Positions 31,218-43,946 of a stretch of 64,000 nt of DNA are shown here, piece by piece. The position numbers and the translations under genes are program-made. The stretch lies in the NCBI RefSeq assembly GCF_024323335.1, contig NC_066583.1, positions 414,730,031-414,794,030 on the forward strand, read 5' to 3'. The notes beneath the pieces are model-generated. The model did no database searches. It was not told the origin of the DNA and saw only the letters and a list, made by a program, of their open reading frames with translations. Source of the DNA: Lathyrus oleraceus. Lineage: Eukaryota; Streptophyta; Magnoliopsida; Fabales; Fabaceae. The first letter of the stretch is position 1. Every line of letters begins with the position of its first letter.

Positions 31218-33991
31218 AGGTCATTCTAGCCGGAGAATTGAAGGTTAAAATCTTCGTCTCGGCGAGGTAGAATTGGCTTAAATAATAACAAAGAGACGAA
31301 TTTTGGTCCCTAAGAGACCTCATGATGCAAATGTATGTATGCAAATGGTAACACTTTGTGGGGATATGTGTCCACAAAGAAAGAAATCAGGAATAATTGA
31401 AAATCCACTAAATGAGACAGAGACTCTAGGGCCTTTACTGGGGAGTAAAGGGATAAAAATGCGTGAGCAAGTCACGACTTGAAACTTGCTGAGAGACACG
31501 AAGGAAATCCATGAAATAAATCAATGGAAGAACTCGGGCTGACTCAAAGATGCATGTGTTGGGGAATATGCCAATATAGTGAAAATTATCCGTAACGGAT
31601 ACCTCAGATAAGAATCCGGACTCAGACTGGGAGAATCCACTAAGGGACTTTTCTAGGGAAACATCCAAACAAGACTCCTCTGGGGAAGCAACGGGATGAG
31701 GTATTACCGGTTACTGGGTAATAAGCTCAAAGAGACAATGTGATCTGAAAACCGGTATAAGGGTGATAGAACAACATGCTCGGGAAGAATGAATATCTAA
31801 GACCGGTATAAAGGTGAGAGATATCAATCATCCGCAACCATCTGAGGAAGACCTAGAAAGGTATACTTCGGCTCAGGAAAATCCGACTCCGCAAGGGACA
31901 AAAAGTCATAATAAGGAGAAGAGCGGAAGGAACACCAGGGATACCGATTAATGGGCATATAATAGGTGACCAACCAAAGCGTGAATTGGGATATATTACC
32001 AAGACACTCATCATCCAAAAGAGGGCTAAAAGCAAACCCGTTTATAGGATGGACATTCGATTCCACAAAAGGGATACGAATCTTACTCAACTGGGGAAGA
32101 GCAAAAGACTTCGACCGAAGAGTGCATGAGATATACTATCTATTACCGTCAGAACGTAGATAGCATACTCGCATGGAAGATTATCCACAACCGGTTACTG
32201 GGTTAATAAAGGATAAATCGACCGAAAAGAAAAGGACATCGGGATACCGAATATTAGGTATATAATGATGACCAATCCAGGGGAGAAATAATCATTACCA
32301 ACAGAGGGTAAATGAGAGATGACTCACTGGGGATACATTGACAAAGGCAACGATCCAGGAGACATATCACTGGTTATTGGGAGATATGCTCAAAAAGAAA
32401 GGGGTGAAGAAATATCAATACCGAGTATTGGATAAAGATAACCGTCAAGGAGGGGATTACATCTACCGGATACTGGGTAGAAAACCACGGTAAAGTAACC
32501 ATCATCGGTTAGGATGAACAGAAAGGTTAACTCTGCCAGGGGATAAAAGAGGGTTTACAACTACCAGTATGAGGGTAGAAAACCACAGTCTCCGCAAGGG
32601 AAAAGATGGATAATTTCTGGTTAATGAACAACTATTCATCTAGACCACGGGGAAGTGCAGGAAACAAACATAAGGGGCCAATCCAGGATCAAAATAGATA
32701 GGCACGATGGAGCAAGATTTGTCCCTATGAGGATATAACTCAAAGGGGAATTCCATCCCAATATATGTGTTGGGACGAAACAGAAACAACCATCATCCAC
32801 GAGGACATAACTCTGTGGGGATTATGGAGGTAAGGATAAACACTTTATGCTTATGGTGCTGACTCTATATGGAGAGATCCATCACCACCATCTGCTTGGG
32901 GAAATATAATACCCTCAAACAAGAGATAACAAACAAAGATATATGGCAAATAATGCGACATGAATATTAGAATGTTATCACTATGCATATAAGCATGGTT
33001 TATGTATGATGAATGCTGACAAACCGACATTTCTAACACAAACAGGTCTGACGAACCAAACGCAAACATCTGGTACTACATCTCAGGAGAGAAAACCAGG
33101 ACGACAATGATTTCTGCAGGGGAATGAGCATCAGTCATTCCTGTTGAGAACATGATCACGACGATTTCACTAGGGAAACTATCGAAGGAGATGATGGATC
33201 CTTGTGGGGATAAAACACCAACTAGAAACTTCCAAGGGTCCTCCAAATATTATCCCTACCCAAGATTTCATCTGCTGAGGGGAAAAGGAAAATGCATATC
33301 TTCTGCTCGGGAGAGGATACCACAAAAAGGTTTCGGAGAAAGAGGATATAAACATGTCAGGAATATGAACAAATGTCTTACCCTGTCGAGGATCTTACCA
33401 TCCTTGGGAGAGCACTGACGACATCCCCAGTATCCCTTCATCATTCTGAATGTTCACTTTGTTTAAAAACAAATTATGAAAACTTTAAACAATGATATTT
33501 CTCAATTAAAAACATGCAAACATTTGCTGAATAGAAACAAATAAGAGTGTAAATAATTGGATAAAGGCTCAAAGTTTATTTGATGGAACGGTAGTCTGCA
33601 AATGGCAAGACTCCATAGATCTTTACAAATTTGAAAATGGTGATATATTTTGGAAAAGGGCTACATTGAATATAATGACCATTTCTCCACCAATTTTGAA
33701 TCCGATGTATTTGAAGCTTCGGTTGACGATGACTGAGCGAGAATCTCTGACAGATGACAGTTTGTAGAACATGGTCTTGCCAGGATGCAGTTACTTGCCA
33801 AATCCCTATTTTTTGCCTAGATTTCCCCAGGGTGAGGTACTCAATCTAGCGGGATACATATATTCAAAAAATTTATGTCTCTAATTTTTGCCTGGATCGC
33901 CCTTTCGGGTTTTCAATCCACCGAGACGCTCATTTTTGCCTAAGCCGCCCTTTCGGGTTTTCAACTTAGCGAGCTATTCTGTTTTTATTTT
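31218..33991 (-). other. Element B: long 3' untranslated region
   Basis: About 2.8 kb after integrase without a supported gene. Short phrases such as ACCGGTTACTGGGTA and ACCGGTATAA recur irregularly between 31700 and 32600. The part near 33770-33980 matches the start of element C's 3' UTR in opposite orientation (47560-47720). A long variable 3' UTR is a known Ogre feature. Confidence 0.65.
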
Positions 33992-36974
33992 TTAGGCGAA
34001 GTATTTCTTGACTGCATCTGAATTCACAAGACGAGTGAAATCCTCCCCATTCATAGTTGTAAGTATTAATGCACCGCCTAAAAAGGCTCTCTTGACAACA
34101 TATGGGCCTTCGTAGTTTGGAGTCCACTTTCCCCTGGAATCGGGCGTGAAAGACATAACTTTCTTGAGCACAAGGTCACCTTCTTGGAACACACGAGGCT
34201 TGACCTTCTTATCAAAGGCTTTCTTCATGTTGTACTCCCATCCATGGCACATGGCAGTCAATCTCTTCTCTTCTATCAAATTCAGTTGGTCATAGCGACT
34301 CTGAACCCATTCAGCATCATTCAACTTGGCTTCCATTAAAACTCTTATTGATGGGATCTCCACCTCTACTGGGAGTACAACCTCCATGCCATAAACAAGC
34401 GAGAAAGGGGTTGCCCCTGTTGAAGTGCGGATAGAAGTACGATATCCATGTAAGGCAAATGGCAGCATCTCATGCCAATCTTTGTACGTAACAACCATCT
34501 TCTGGATAATCTTCTTGATATTCTTATTAGCAACTTCAACAACCCCATTCATCTTAGGTCTGTAAGGAGAAGAATTATGATGTGATATCTTGAACTCGCT
34601 ACACAGCTCTTTCATCACTTTGTTGTTCAAGTTAGATCCATTATTAGTAATGATCTTATCTGGCACACCATAACTGCATATGAGTTGATTCTTGATAAAT
34701 TTCACGACCATCTTCCTGGTCACGTTTGCATACGATGCCGCTTCAACCCATTTGGTGAAGTAATCGATTGCTACGAGAATGATCTGTGACCGTTGGACGC
34801 TTTCGGCTCTATCATGCCAATCATGTCAATTCCTCACATGGAGAAAGGCCATGGTGATGAAATCACATTTAGAAGTGTTGGAGGAATATGAATCTTGTCC
34901 GCATAAGCTGACACTTATGGCATTTCTTCACGTATTTGCAGCAGTCAGACTCCATTGTCAGCCAATAGTAGCCTGCTCTCAATATCTTTCTAGCCATGGC
35001 GTGTCCATTGGAATGTGTACCAAACGAAACCTCGTGGACCTCAGTCATTAACAGGTCTGCTTCGTGTCTATCCACGCATCTGAGCAGCACCATGTCAAAA
35101 TTTCTCATATAAAGCACATCACCATTGAGGTAGAAACTTCCAGATAATCTTCTCAAAGTCTTCCTATCTTTCACAGATGCCCCAAGCGGGTAAGTCTGGT
35201 TCTGAAGGAAACACTTGATAGCATAATACCACGGTTTATCATCTTGCACCTCCTCTACTGCAAATACATGAGCTGGTCTATCCAAGCGCAACACAGTGAT
35301 ATTGGGGACTTCATTCCAAAGTCTGACTACAATCATTGAAGCAAGTGTAGCGAGAGCGTCTGCCATCCGATTCTCATCTCGAGGAATATGATGGAAGTTA
35401 ACCTCAGTAAAGAACGTTGAAATCCTCCTCGCATAATCTCTATATGGGATGAGGTCGGGCTGATTCGTTTCCCATTCACCCTTAATCTGATTAACAACGA
35501 GGGCCGAATCACCATAAACATCAAGATGCTTGATCCTAAGATCAATGCACTCCTCCAATCCCATGATACAGGCCTCATACTCAGCCATATTATTCGTGCA
35601 TTTGAAAGTTAGCCTTGCTGTAAAAGGAAAATGTGTGCCCTAAGGAGTAATAATCACTGCCCCAATACCATTTCCGTATTGATTTACAGCGCTATCAAAT
35701 ACCATACTCCATCTAGAACTAGGTTCTGGCCCTTCATCGAGTGTAGGCTCATCGCAATCTTTCATTTTCAAATACAGAATCTCTTCATCTGGGAAGTCAT
35801 ACTGAACTGACTGGTAATCTTTAATTGGTTGATGTGCCAAGTGGTCTGCCAAAATACTACCTTTAATAGCCTTCTGAGCCCGATACTCAATATCATACTT
35901 AGATAACAACATCTGCCAACGGGCAATCCTCCCTGTTAAAGCAGGCTTCTCAAAGATATACTTGATTGGATCCATCTTGGATATCAACCAAGTTGTATGA
36001 TTCAACATATACTGGCGTAAGCGCTTAGCAGCCCAAGCCAAAGCACAACATGTCTTCTCAAGCATTGAGTATCGAGACTCACAATCAGTAAACTTCTTAC
36101 TCAACTAGTAGATGGCATACTCTTTCTTTCCTGATTCGTCCTGCTGACCAAGGACACAACCCATTGAGTCTTCAAGAACAGTCAGATACATAATCAATGG
36201 TCTTCCTTCAACAGGCGGAGACAGAATCAGAGGTTCGGACAAATATTCTTTAATACTGCCAAAGGCCTTCTGGCAATCCTCGGCCCAATCATGAGACTGA
36301 TCTTTCTGGAGGAGCTTGAATATTGGTGCACATGTGGCAGTCATGTGGGATATGAATCTGGAAATATAATTCAAGCGGCCAAGAAAACCCCGGACTTGAT
36401 TTTCAGTTTTGGGCGCAGGCATCTCTTGTATTGCTTTGACCTTGGCAGGATCAACCTCAATACCTCTTTCACTAACGATAAAGCCCAAAAGCTTGCCGGA
36501 ACGGACTCTAAATGTACACTTGTTAGAATTCAGACAAAGTTTAAACTTCCTCAAACGCTGAAAAAGCTTCAACAAGTGCTCTACATGTTCAACTTCCGTT
36601 CTCGACTTAGCGATCATATCATCAACATATACCTCGATCTCCTTATGCATCATATCATGAAACAAGGTAGTCATAGCTCTTTGATACGTGGCTCCTGCGT
36701 TCTTCAAACCGAAGGGCATCACTCGATAACAGATTGTTCCCCAAGGTGTGATGAATGTTATCTTCTCCATATCTTTGGGTGCCATTTTGATTTGATTATA
36801 TCCGGAAAATCCGTCCATAAATGATAAGACCTTGAATTTAGTTGTATTATCTACCAACATATCAATATGTGGTAGAGGGAAATCATCTTTTGGGCTAGCT
36901 TTATTCAAGTCTCTATAGTCCACACACATCCGGACTTTTCCATCTTTCTTAGGCACGGGCACAATATTGGCCAA
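33992..36974 (-). pseudogene. Element B: RT, RNase H, second RNase H, integrase
   Basis: The RT begins abruptly at ANIVPVPKKDGK (36970) because its N-terminus is deleted. The active site YVDD is present. A TAG at 36105-36107 falls where the first RNase H reads AIY-stop-LSKKF, and another TAG at 35640-35642 falls inside the second RNase H, whose MAEYEAC, YGDSALVVNQ and MADALATLAS motifs are clear. Two RNase H domains are the Tat/Ogre signature. The integrase zinc domain follows (CHKCQ near 34905). The frame is then lost between about 34870 and 34724, removing the first catalytic Asp region. The remaining 243 residues show TNNGSNLN, where the family has TDNGSN, so the second catalytic Asp is Asn. 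It ends VNSDAVKKYFA. Inactive. Confidence 0.9.
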
Positions 36975-37081
36975 ACATTTAACATGAATTTATTGAATGA
37001 AAACATCACTGTATTTATGTGCCAACAATGTCATCACTTCTCCTTTTGGCATGGGAGAAGGGTTTTTAAACACAATGAACA
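36975..37081 (-). other. Element B: protease-RT junction with truncated intron region
   Basis: In element direction it starts like the noncoding region of element C after its protease-end remnant (shared CCCTTCTCCCATGCCAAAAG). After AATAAATTCATGTTAAA it jumps into RT coding sequence. The rest of the presumed Ogre intron and the RT N-terminus are deleted. Confidence 0.65.
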
Positions 37082-39839
37082 TTAATTTGACTTATGGATA
37101 ACTGTTGGAATATCCACAGCGACCCAATTATTGCAGACCCCTCTAGGGATGATGAAATTACCAGAATCCTCCCCCTCTTCTTCCAAAATGGCAGCAGCCT
37201 CTTCGTCTTGACCAGTGTGGATGAATCCTCCACTCTTGAACAATCCTTTCTTGTTGAAGACCCCAGAAGAAAAACCTATGCTAGCCCGGGACTTGTTGTC
37301 TTCCAATTGGATCATTTTCCCCAAACCGGCAGTTGTACCATGCTCAATGGACAACTTTGCATCTTTGTAGGAAGCAAATGAAGGAGTTCTCTTCTCAACA
37401 GGTTCAGCAATAGATAAAGCTTGAAACGGAGTTCCAACTTCATCCTCAACATATATATAAGAGAAGAAAGACAAATGGCTTACTAGGAGAGCCTTTTCTC
37501 CCCCTACCACCACCAGCTTCTTATTCTTTACAAATTTCAGTTTCTGGTGTAGGGTGGATGTCACGGTGCCAGCCTCGTGAATCCATGGTCTGCCTAGGAG
37601 ACAACTGTACGATGGATGAATGTCCATCACCTGGAAGGTAATCTGGAAATCACTCGGTCCAATTTTGACTGGAAGATCAACATCACCAATCACAACTTTG
37701 CGAGACCCATCGAAAGCCTTCACAACTACTCCACTCTGCCTCATGGGAGGCCCCTGATATGACAACTTCGTAAGAGTGGACTTCGGCAATACATTCAATG
37801 ATGACCCAGTGTCCACCAACACATTGGACATGGCATCATCCTTGCAACTCGTAGATATGTGTAATGCCAGGTTGTGGTCTCTTCCCTCCTCGGGGAGATC
37901 AGCGTCACAAAAACTTAAATTGTTACAAGCGGTGATGTTTGCAACAATACTGTCAAATTGCTCTATCGTGACGTCGTGATCCACGTACACCACATCCAAC
38001 ACCTTCTGCAGAACTTCCCGGTGTGGTTCTGAATTCAATTGCAATGATAACACAAATATTTTGGATGACGTTTGTAGAAGTTGATCTACAACGTTGTACT
38101 CGCTTCTTCTGATGAGTCTCAGCATCTCATCAGAATCTTCTCTCGTATTGCCACTCGGGCCAGCAGAAGCATGAGTTCTCAATGTAGAGGATGGTTTAAC
38201 AGCAAGTTCCGGATTCGGAGCGCTCACATCATTCCCAATCGGGTGTTCAATAAAACCAGTATCAACACTTCCTTGAACATCAGGTTGAGGCTTCAACGGG
38301 GCCGAAAAAACACGACCGTTGCGGGTCAAGCCACTAACATCAGCAATATTAACGACGGATGAAGAGGGCAAGGACACCTCTTTCCCATTTTCCACTGCTA
38401 CAACATTGTAGCAATAAGGGACCTCCTTCTCAGAGGAGTACGGTACAGGGCCGGCTGGCTTAATAGTCAGAGCAGGAAAAACCTTTTGCTTGCTACCATC
38501 ATACTTAATGACAACAGGCTCAGGTATCCGGAATACCGGAGAAATTACGTTGACTTCAACGGCATCTTCATCAACATTTCTATTTTGAAGGATCTCAATG
38601 ACTCCCTCATCCAACATTTCTTGAACATCCTTGCGCACCTAGCGGCAACCTCTCTGATTAACAGAACAGACTCGACATCTATCGTGGTCATGCTCATAAT
38701 GGCTATAGTCACACAGCAAGCGATGCATCTCAACCAGCGATTGTCGGATATGACTGACATATTTTACTTTGTATTTTCCAGGGCAGCCCTGGACCATATT
38801 GACAAATTTCCCATGCTCGGGCAATGGGTTCTTTTTCACGTTCCGACCTACGTCCTCGAAAAACAAAATCCCACTTCTCACAAGGTCTTGCACCTTGGTC
38901 TTTAAGGGATAATAATTCTCCACGTCATGTCCGGGAGCACCGGAATGATATACGCAATGAAGTTCTGGCTTGTACCACCATTGGGGGTTAGCAGGTACAG
39001 CGGGAGGATCTCGCGGAGTGATTAACTTTCTATCAATCAGGGATGGATAGAGTTTAGCATAAGTCATCGGAATTGGATCAAAGGTGACCCTCTTCCTCTC
39101 ATAGCTGGTGTTGGCATTGTTGTTGTTGTTTCGAGGCTGGTAGGCCTGCTGTTGTGGACGCTGTTGTTGTTGCTGATATTGCTGAGATTGTGGTTGTTAT
39201 TGATAATGCTGAGATTCCCTGAAAACAGTTGCTATATGAGCCACCTGATGCTGGTTGTTGATCGGGCGGGAAATCTTCCTCTTCACAGAGGGTCTTCTCT
39301 TGACATGGGAAGACACAGCATGTGTCTCTCCCTCCTTCTTCTTCATAAAGCTTCCATATCTCTTTGCTGAAGAGCCTCCCTCTCGAGTTAAATGTCCTTC
39401 ACGGACCCCCTCTTCCAGTCTCATTCCCATATTCACCATCTCGGTGAAGTCTGAGGGAGCACTGGCTATCATTCTCTCGTAGTAGAACGAACTCAAGGTC
39501 TTCAAAAAGATCTTGGTCATCTCTTTCTCCTCAAGGGGTGGCACTATCTGAGTTGCCAACTCGCGCCACCTCTGGGCGTATTCTTTGAAGGTCTCTTTCT
39601 CTTTTTGGGACATTGCCCTCAGTTGGTCCCTATCAGGAGCCATATCCACATTGTATTTATATTGCTTGACGATGGCCTCGCCAAGATCGTTGAAAGAACG
39701 GATGTTCGAACTTTCCAGACCCATGTACCACCGGAGAGCAGCACCGAACAGAATGTCCTGGAAATAGTGGATGAGCAGTTGGTCATTATCATTTTGCATC
39801 GACATCTTGCGAGAATACATCACAAGATGGCTGAGAGGG
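37082..39839 (-). pseudogene. Element B: gag C-terminal part and protease
   Basis: One frame with in-frame stops TAA at 39197-39199 and TAG at 38639-38641. Gag motifs: MSMQNDNDQLLIHYF, LRWYMGLES, FKEYAQRWRELATQ; then a Gln-rich stretch; then a zinc-knuckle-like CVYHSGAPGHDVENYY in which the last Cys is Tyr. After the second stop 518 residues stay open, with the retropepsin motif VLVDTGSSLNVLP (DTG at 276-278) and LLGRPWIHEAG. It ends PTVIHKSN. The N-terminal gag part lies beyond element C at 55732-56276. Confidence 0.88.
39835..39839. repeat. Target-site duplication of element C (left)
   Basis: GAGGG before TGTAGCACCTC and again at 55727-55731 after GCGACA. Removing C and one copy puts the gag codons back in register. 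Confidence 0.95.
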
Positions 39840-40761
39840 TGTAGCACCTCAAATTTGCACCCTCCTTCTGTACATACATTTTCATATTAGGTCATAACAT
39901 TAACATAGTCCACTGCATAGCATTGCATTGTCCTTTGCCCAAGTGCAAGTCCTCTGATAGGAATTAGGTCAAACTGGTCAGGAGATCAGTCCATCAAGCA
40001 AGCAAGTGCAATTTTCATTGAGCCAAGGCCCTAGGGTTGGACCAACATGTTCACATGACCTAGGGGTCTTTTGGAAGTGTTTTGGTCAAGTATTGGATGC
40101 TCAGAAGTCATCAGTCAGTGTTCAGTCTATCAGAAACCCTAGAAAGTCAACTATGGTCAACTGTGGTCAACTGTGCTTGATTTTATGGATTTCAAGGTGG
40201 GAGATGGTTTGAAAGGGTTCATTCATGTCCATACAAGTCTCATTCAACATTTCAAAGGTCAAGATTGAAGAATTTGAAGTCAGACAAGAAATTTCCAAAA
40301 ATAGAAAGTTGACCTGTAATTGGAATTTGCCAAAAATGGAAAGTCTTGATCCTCAAACTTACTTCATCATACAAGCTTCAAATGAATTTTTTCCCAACAT
40401 GAAAGTTGAAGATCTTGCTCTCACCTTTCCAAAAAGTCCAAGAACACTCATTTATCATTTATGGTTGGCAAGTTATGATCAAATCATTTTCAGAAATTTT
40501 TGAACTTCAAAGTGGCATATCTTCCAAACCATTTGGCCAAATTGGGTGGGGTTTTTTGCTACAAGTCATATTTGATGTGCTCTATCCAAATATTTCATCA
40601 CAATTCACCAAAAATTTACCAATCAAAATGGCATTTCTTGGTTGACTTGAATTAAAAAGGAAAGGTAAAAAAGTTGACTTTCAAAATTGCTATTTGCTAC
40701 ACATTTTACCAATTGAAAAAGTTCAGAAATGATATTTAGAGTTTGCCCAAAGCCCAATTTC

Positions 40762-40777
40762 GTGCATGTACATGCAC
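40762..40777 (+). promoter_or_regulatory. Element C: RY-type palindrome, 5' LTR
   Basis: GTGCATGTACATGCAC is a perfect 16-bp palindrome with two CATGCA-type RY cores and a further CATGCA at 40781. RY motifs are bound by B3 factors (ABI3/FUS3/LEC2 group). It lies about 110 bp upstream of the TATA box. Same at 51883-51898. Confidence 0.5.
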
Positions 40778-40882
40778 GCCCATGCAACTTGAATGGATTT
40801 TAGCAAATTGGTCAAAACACACTTAATTAAGCCATTTCCAATTACCACTTCAATTAACCATGCTTACAAACACTAAACAGAC

Positions 40883-40890
40883 TATATATG
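40883..40890 (+). promoter_or_regulatory. Element C: candidate TATA box, 5' LTR
   Basis: TATATATG, about 1.05 kb into the LTR, followed by AAACCCTAGCC some 30 bases on, a common plant leader start. The copy in the 3' LTR is 52014-52021. Confidence 0.5.
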
Positions 40891-41654
40891 ATTCATTTTC
40901 TTCTGAAAACCCTAGCCACTTTGTCTAAACAGATCAAAACTCATTTTTCTCTCAAATCCTCATTTGCTTACTTGAACTTTTCTTGGTAAAACCTCAAAGA
41001 ACTCGAACTTGTGTTAGTGGCTTCATCATTCACCATCATTTTTGAGCTCATTGCAAGCCCTAAACCCCAGCTGTAAAGCCATTTCATGCTACTGTTCCAT
41101 TGAAGCATTACCATGGCAGATCTTGATTGAAGCTAGAAGCAAGGCTGCTGAGCTAAGATTCATCATCCATTCACCAGTACAAACCTTCATGTACATCCAT
41201 TTCTACTTTGCACGGCCAAACAAACAGCAAATCATCACTGTGCTCCAGATTTGGTAAGTTCTCGACCCTAGCCATTTTCAAAATTATGACATGTTTTAGA
41301 AAGATCTTACTATGTTGTTTACAATGAAGTTTGAATCGTGGCATTTGGTTGAGTATTTTGAGAGTTACATTGATTTTAAGTTTGACATTACAATATGTTT
41401 TTGCTTGATTCATGCTGTTTAGCTCGAGTTAATAGAAATTAAGGTTGGATTGTGCTTGTACGAAGTTAGACGAGTTAATTAGTGTGCTTGATTCCCATTT
41501 CTGGGAAATTTGTTCATCATTGATGATGAACGTCACTGTAGCAAACCCTAGTCTTCCTCAAACCCAGAATTCCATTTGCCTGTGTTTGGTTTTTTTTTCG
41601 TCTGCATGTAAATTTCACTGTGCCATTGCCATGACCAATCAGAGCGCGACTTTC

Positions 41655-41685
41655 CTTTAAGTGAAACGCAGCGTTTCACTTAAAG
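41655..41685 (+). repeat. Element C: perfect 31-bp inverted repeat, 5' LTR
   Basis: Arms CTTTAAGTGAAACGC (41655-41669) and GCGTTTCACTTAAAG (41671-41685) around a single A. Present unchanged at 52777-52807. A CCAAT motif (GACCAATCAGAG) lies just upstream in both. Confidence 0.9.
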
Positions 41686-43928
41686 TTCCAGATATTTACC
41701 ATTATGCCATTCCGTGTCTATTTATTTAATTAATTCATTTTATTTTGCAATTTCATTTCATTTTGTGACACCATATTACAAAAATCATAGAACACTCAAT
41801 TTTGATCCAAATTTCATGTTTGAACTTGCCTTGCCTTTCTGATTTTCATTGACCTACTTCCCTTGATCCAAATGAGCTAAAATATGGTATGCTTATCATG
41901 TTATGGATGATGTTTGATCATGAGTTATTTGAGAATTTTTTGAATTGTTTGTGATTGGATTTGAGTTGCATCATTCTGTTGACTTCTTTGAGCTTCTATA
42001 TGCCATGCTTTGACCTAATTTGCTTATGAAATGATGATGATGATTGATATGAGTATGAAACCAATTGAGTTTGTTTCTTGATTGTTTGAACTTGATTTTG
42101 GACACTTGTCACTTGTTGTTCTGACTTTCTTATCTCTTTTTGACCCTAGGCTTGTCCTAATGGTCTTGTTGCTCATGTTTAAGCTTGTTGTTTCAGGTTA
42201 AGCAACAAATACTTCAAAGAGATCAATACAAGTTGATTAAGTTTGATTGTTTATCATGAACTAACTTGTGTGTTTTGTAGGTTGTTTAGCTCACTTGCTT
42301 TGAGCTTGTGCTGTGCACATCTGATTGACTGTGCTATCTGTTTGATTCTTATGCTGTTTATTTTAACTTTGTGTCTGCTATACTAACTGTGCTTGACTGA
42401 TTTCAGGTACTTTAGTTGCTTTTAGTTCCTTGTGAACTTTGCTTTGCTTTGCTTGATAAGCAATTTGCATTGAGGTATAACTTCTTTACTTCATGTAGTC
42501 TGGAAGACCTGGCCTGTTACTTGGCCAGGCACCTGTCTGAAGTCCTCCTTAAGAGGCAATGTTTGTGACTGTTTACATTTGTCCTTGTATATATTCAAAG
42601 ACCTCCTAAGTGAATAGGCAATTGGCAGAACCCAAGGGATATGCAATCTATCCCTTGCTATTCTGTGTGTCATCTGCTTTGCTCACACCACTATTGATGC
42701 ATTGCAGATACATTTGAGTCAGTATCAAATGTGTAGAAGGGTTCCCCCTTTCTGAACCCACACATTCTTGTCTTAAGCTCTCCCAGGCCAGGGATAAGAG
42801 CTGTGAAGTCTCATCTTCACTCACCTTTCATCAGCTTCATCCTAACTCTCAATGTTAGGGTTAAGAGCTAACACTACCCTGTTACAGTGGTTTGTTTGTT
42901 GAGGTTGATATGACCCCTCAACTAAAACCTAACCTTGATTGAGCCCATTGCTTGCATATAGTGTGTGCTACTTGTGCTTGTGTGTTTGCTTTAGCTTGCT
43001 TCCTGTGCAAGATAGGTTTGGTTTGGCTTGGTTCCTGTGCAAGTCATGTTTAGGATAGGCTTGCTTCCTGTGCAAGTTAGCTAGAAACCTTAACTTAGGG
43101 ATGATTTTGCATGATAACATCTAGGCTCGAGTCGTAGTCTCCCTAGTGTTGTGTCTCCCTTCGTTATCTGGTTAGGCTAGTCCTATATCCCTCCGTAGGG
43201 GAACTACGTCGCCCTGATCCTCATACCAGATGAGGTACGTAGGCAGGAGATGAGCAGATCTCTCCGGGCGCCCTTTTTCTTTTTCAACCCTTTTGTCTTC
43301 AACCCCTCTGTGTGTGTTGTTGTGTGCTTGGAAGCTGATGTAAGTCCATCGAGTGGCGTTCGGGTTCCAGTGTGGTTTTGTTTGGTTCAGATGCTGATGT
43401 AAGTCCAGTGATTGGCATTCAGGCTCCACGTTTGCCTTTGCCTGTGTTTGTTTGTGTGTGTGTCAGCCGAGCTACGAATGCTCTGATTCTCCTTTGTCCA
43501 AGGAGATACGTATGCATAGGATGCGATATCCTAGCGAGCATGTGCCGTTTCCCCAGTCCGAACTACTTCGACTTTGATGTCTATGCCTGATAGACTAAGT
43601 AGGCCCAGGATGCGATATCCTGCCGAGTCAGTTTCAGTCTTGTTTGTTTTCTTGTGTCTCTTTCAGCCAGTGTGTGTGTGTGAGCAGTGTTTTAGCAACC
43701 ATTTTCCTCCCTATTGTGCGTGGATCCCGTCGAGTACGACGGATGCGTAGGGGTGCTAATACCTTCCCTTCGCATAACCGACTCCCGATCCCATTCTCTT
43801 TGGTCGCGAGACCATGTCTTTTCCAGGTTTACTCTGAGCGTTTCCTTTCCCTCTTTTGGGATAAATAACGCACGGTGGCGGCTCTGTTTTTCTTGTTTTC
43901 TCGCCGGTTTTTCGCGTAATGCGACAGC

Positions 43929-43946
43929 TGGCGACTCTGCTGGGGA
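43929..43946 (+). other. Element C: primer-binding site
   Basis: TGGCGACTCTGCTGGGGA, two bases after the LTR. It is the same as in element B on the other strand (58901-58918). Described for Ogre as matching tRNA-Arg. Confidence 0.88.

Larger units (their letters stand above)
39840..43926 (+). repeat. Element C: 5' LTR (4087 bp, with deletion)
   Basis: From TGTAGCACCTC to GTAATGCGACA. It lacks 652 bp present in the 3' LTR (52941-53592) at a CATG junction at 41815-41818, and about 27 bp near 42710. Contains an RY palindrome (40762), TATA (40883) and a 31-bp palindrome (41655). Confidence 0.94.

Noticed and set aside
41715..41735. TATTTATTTAATTAATT as the main TATA box of the C LTR
   Set aside because: A/T-rich but poorly placed relative to leader-like sequence. 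TATATATG at 40883 fits better, though I cannot exclude a second start.
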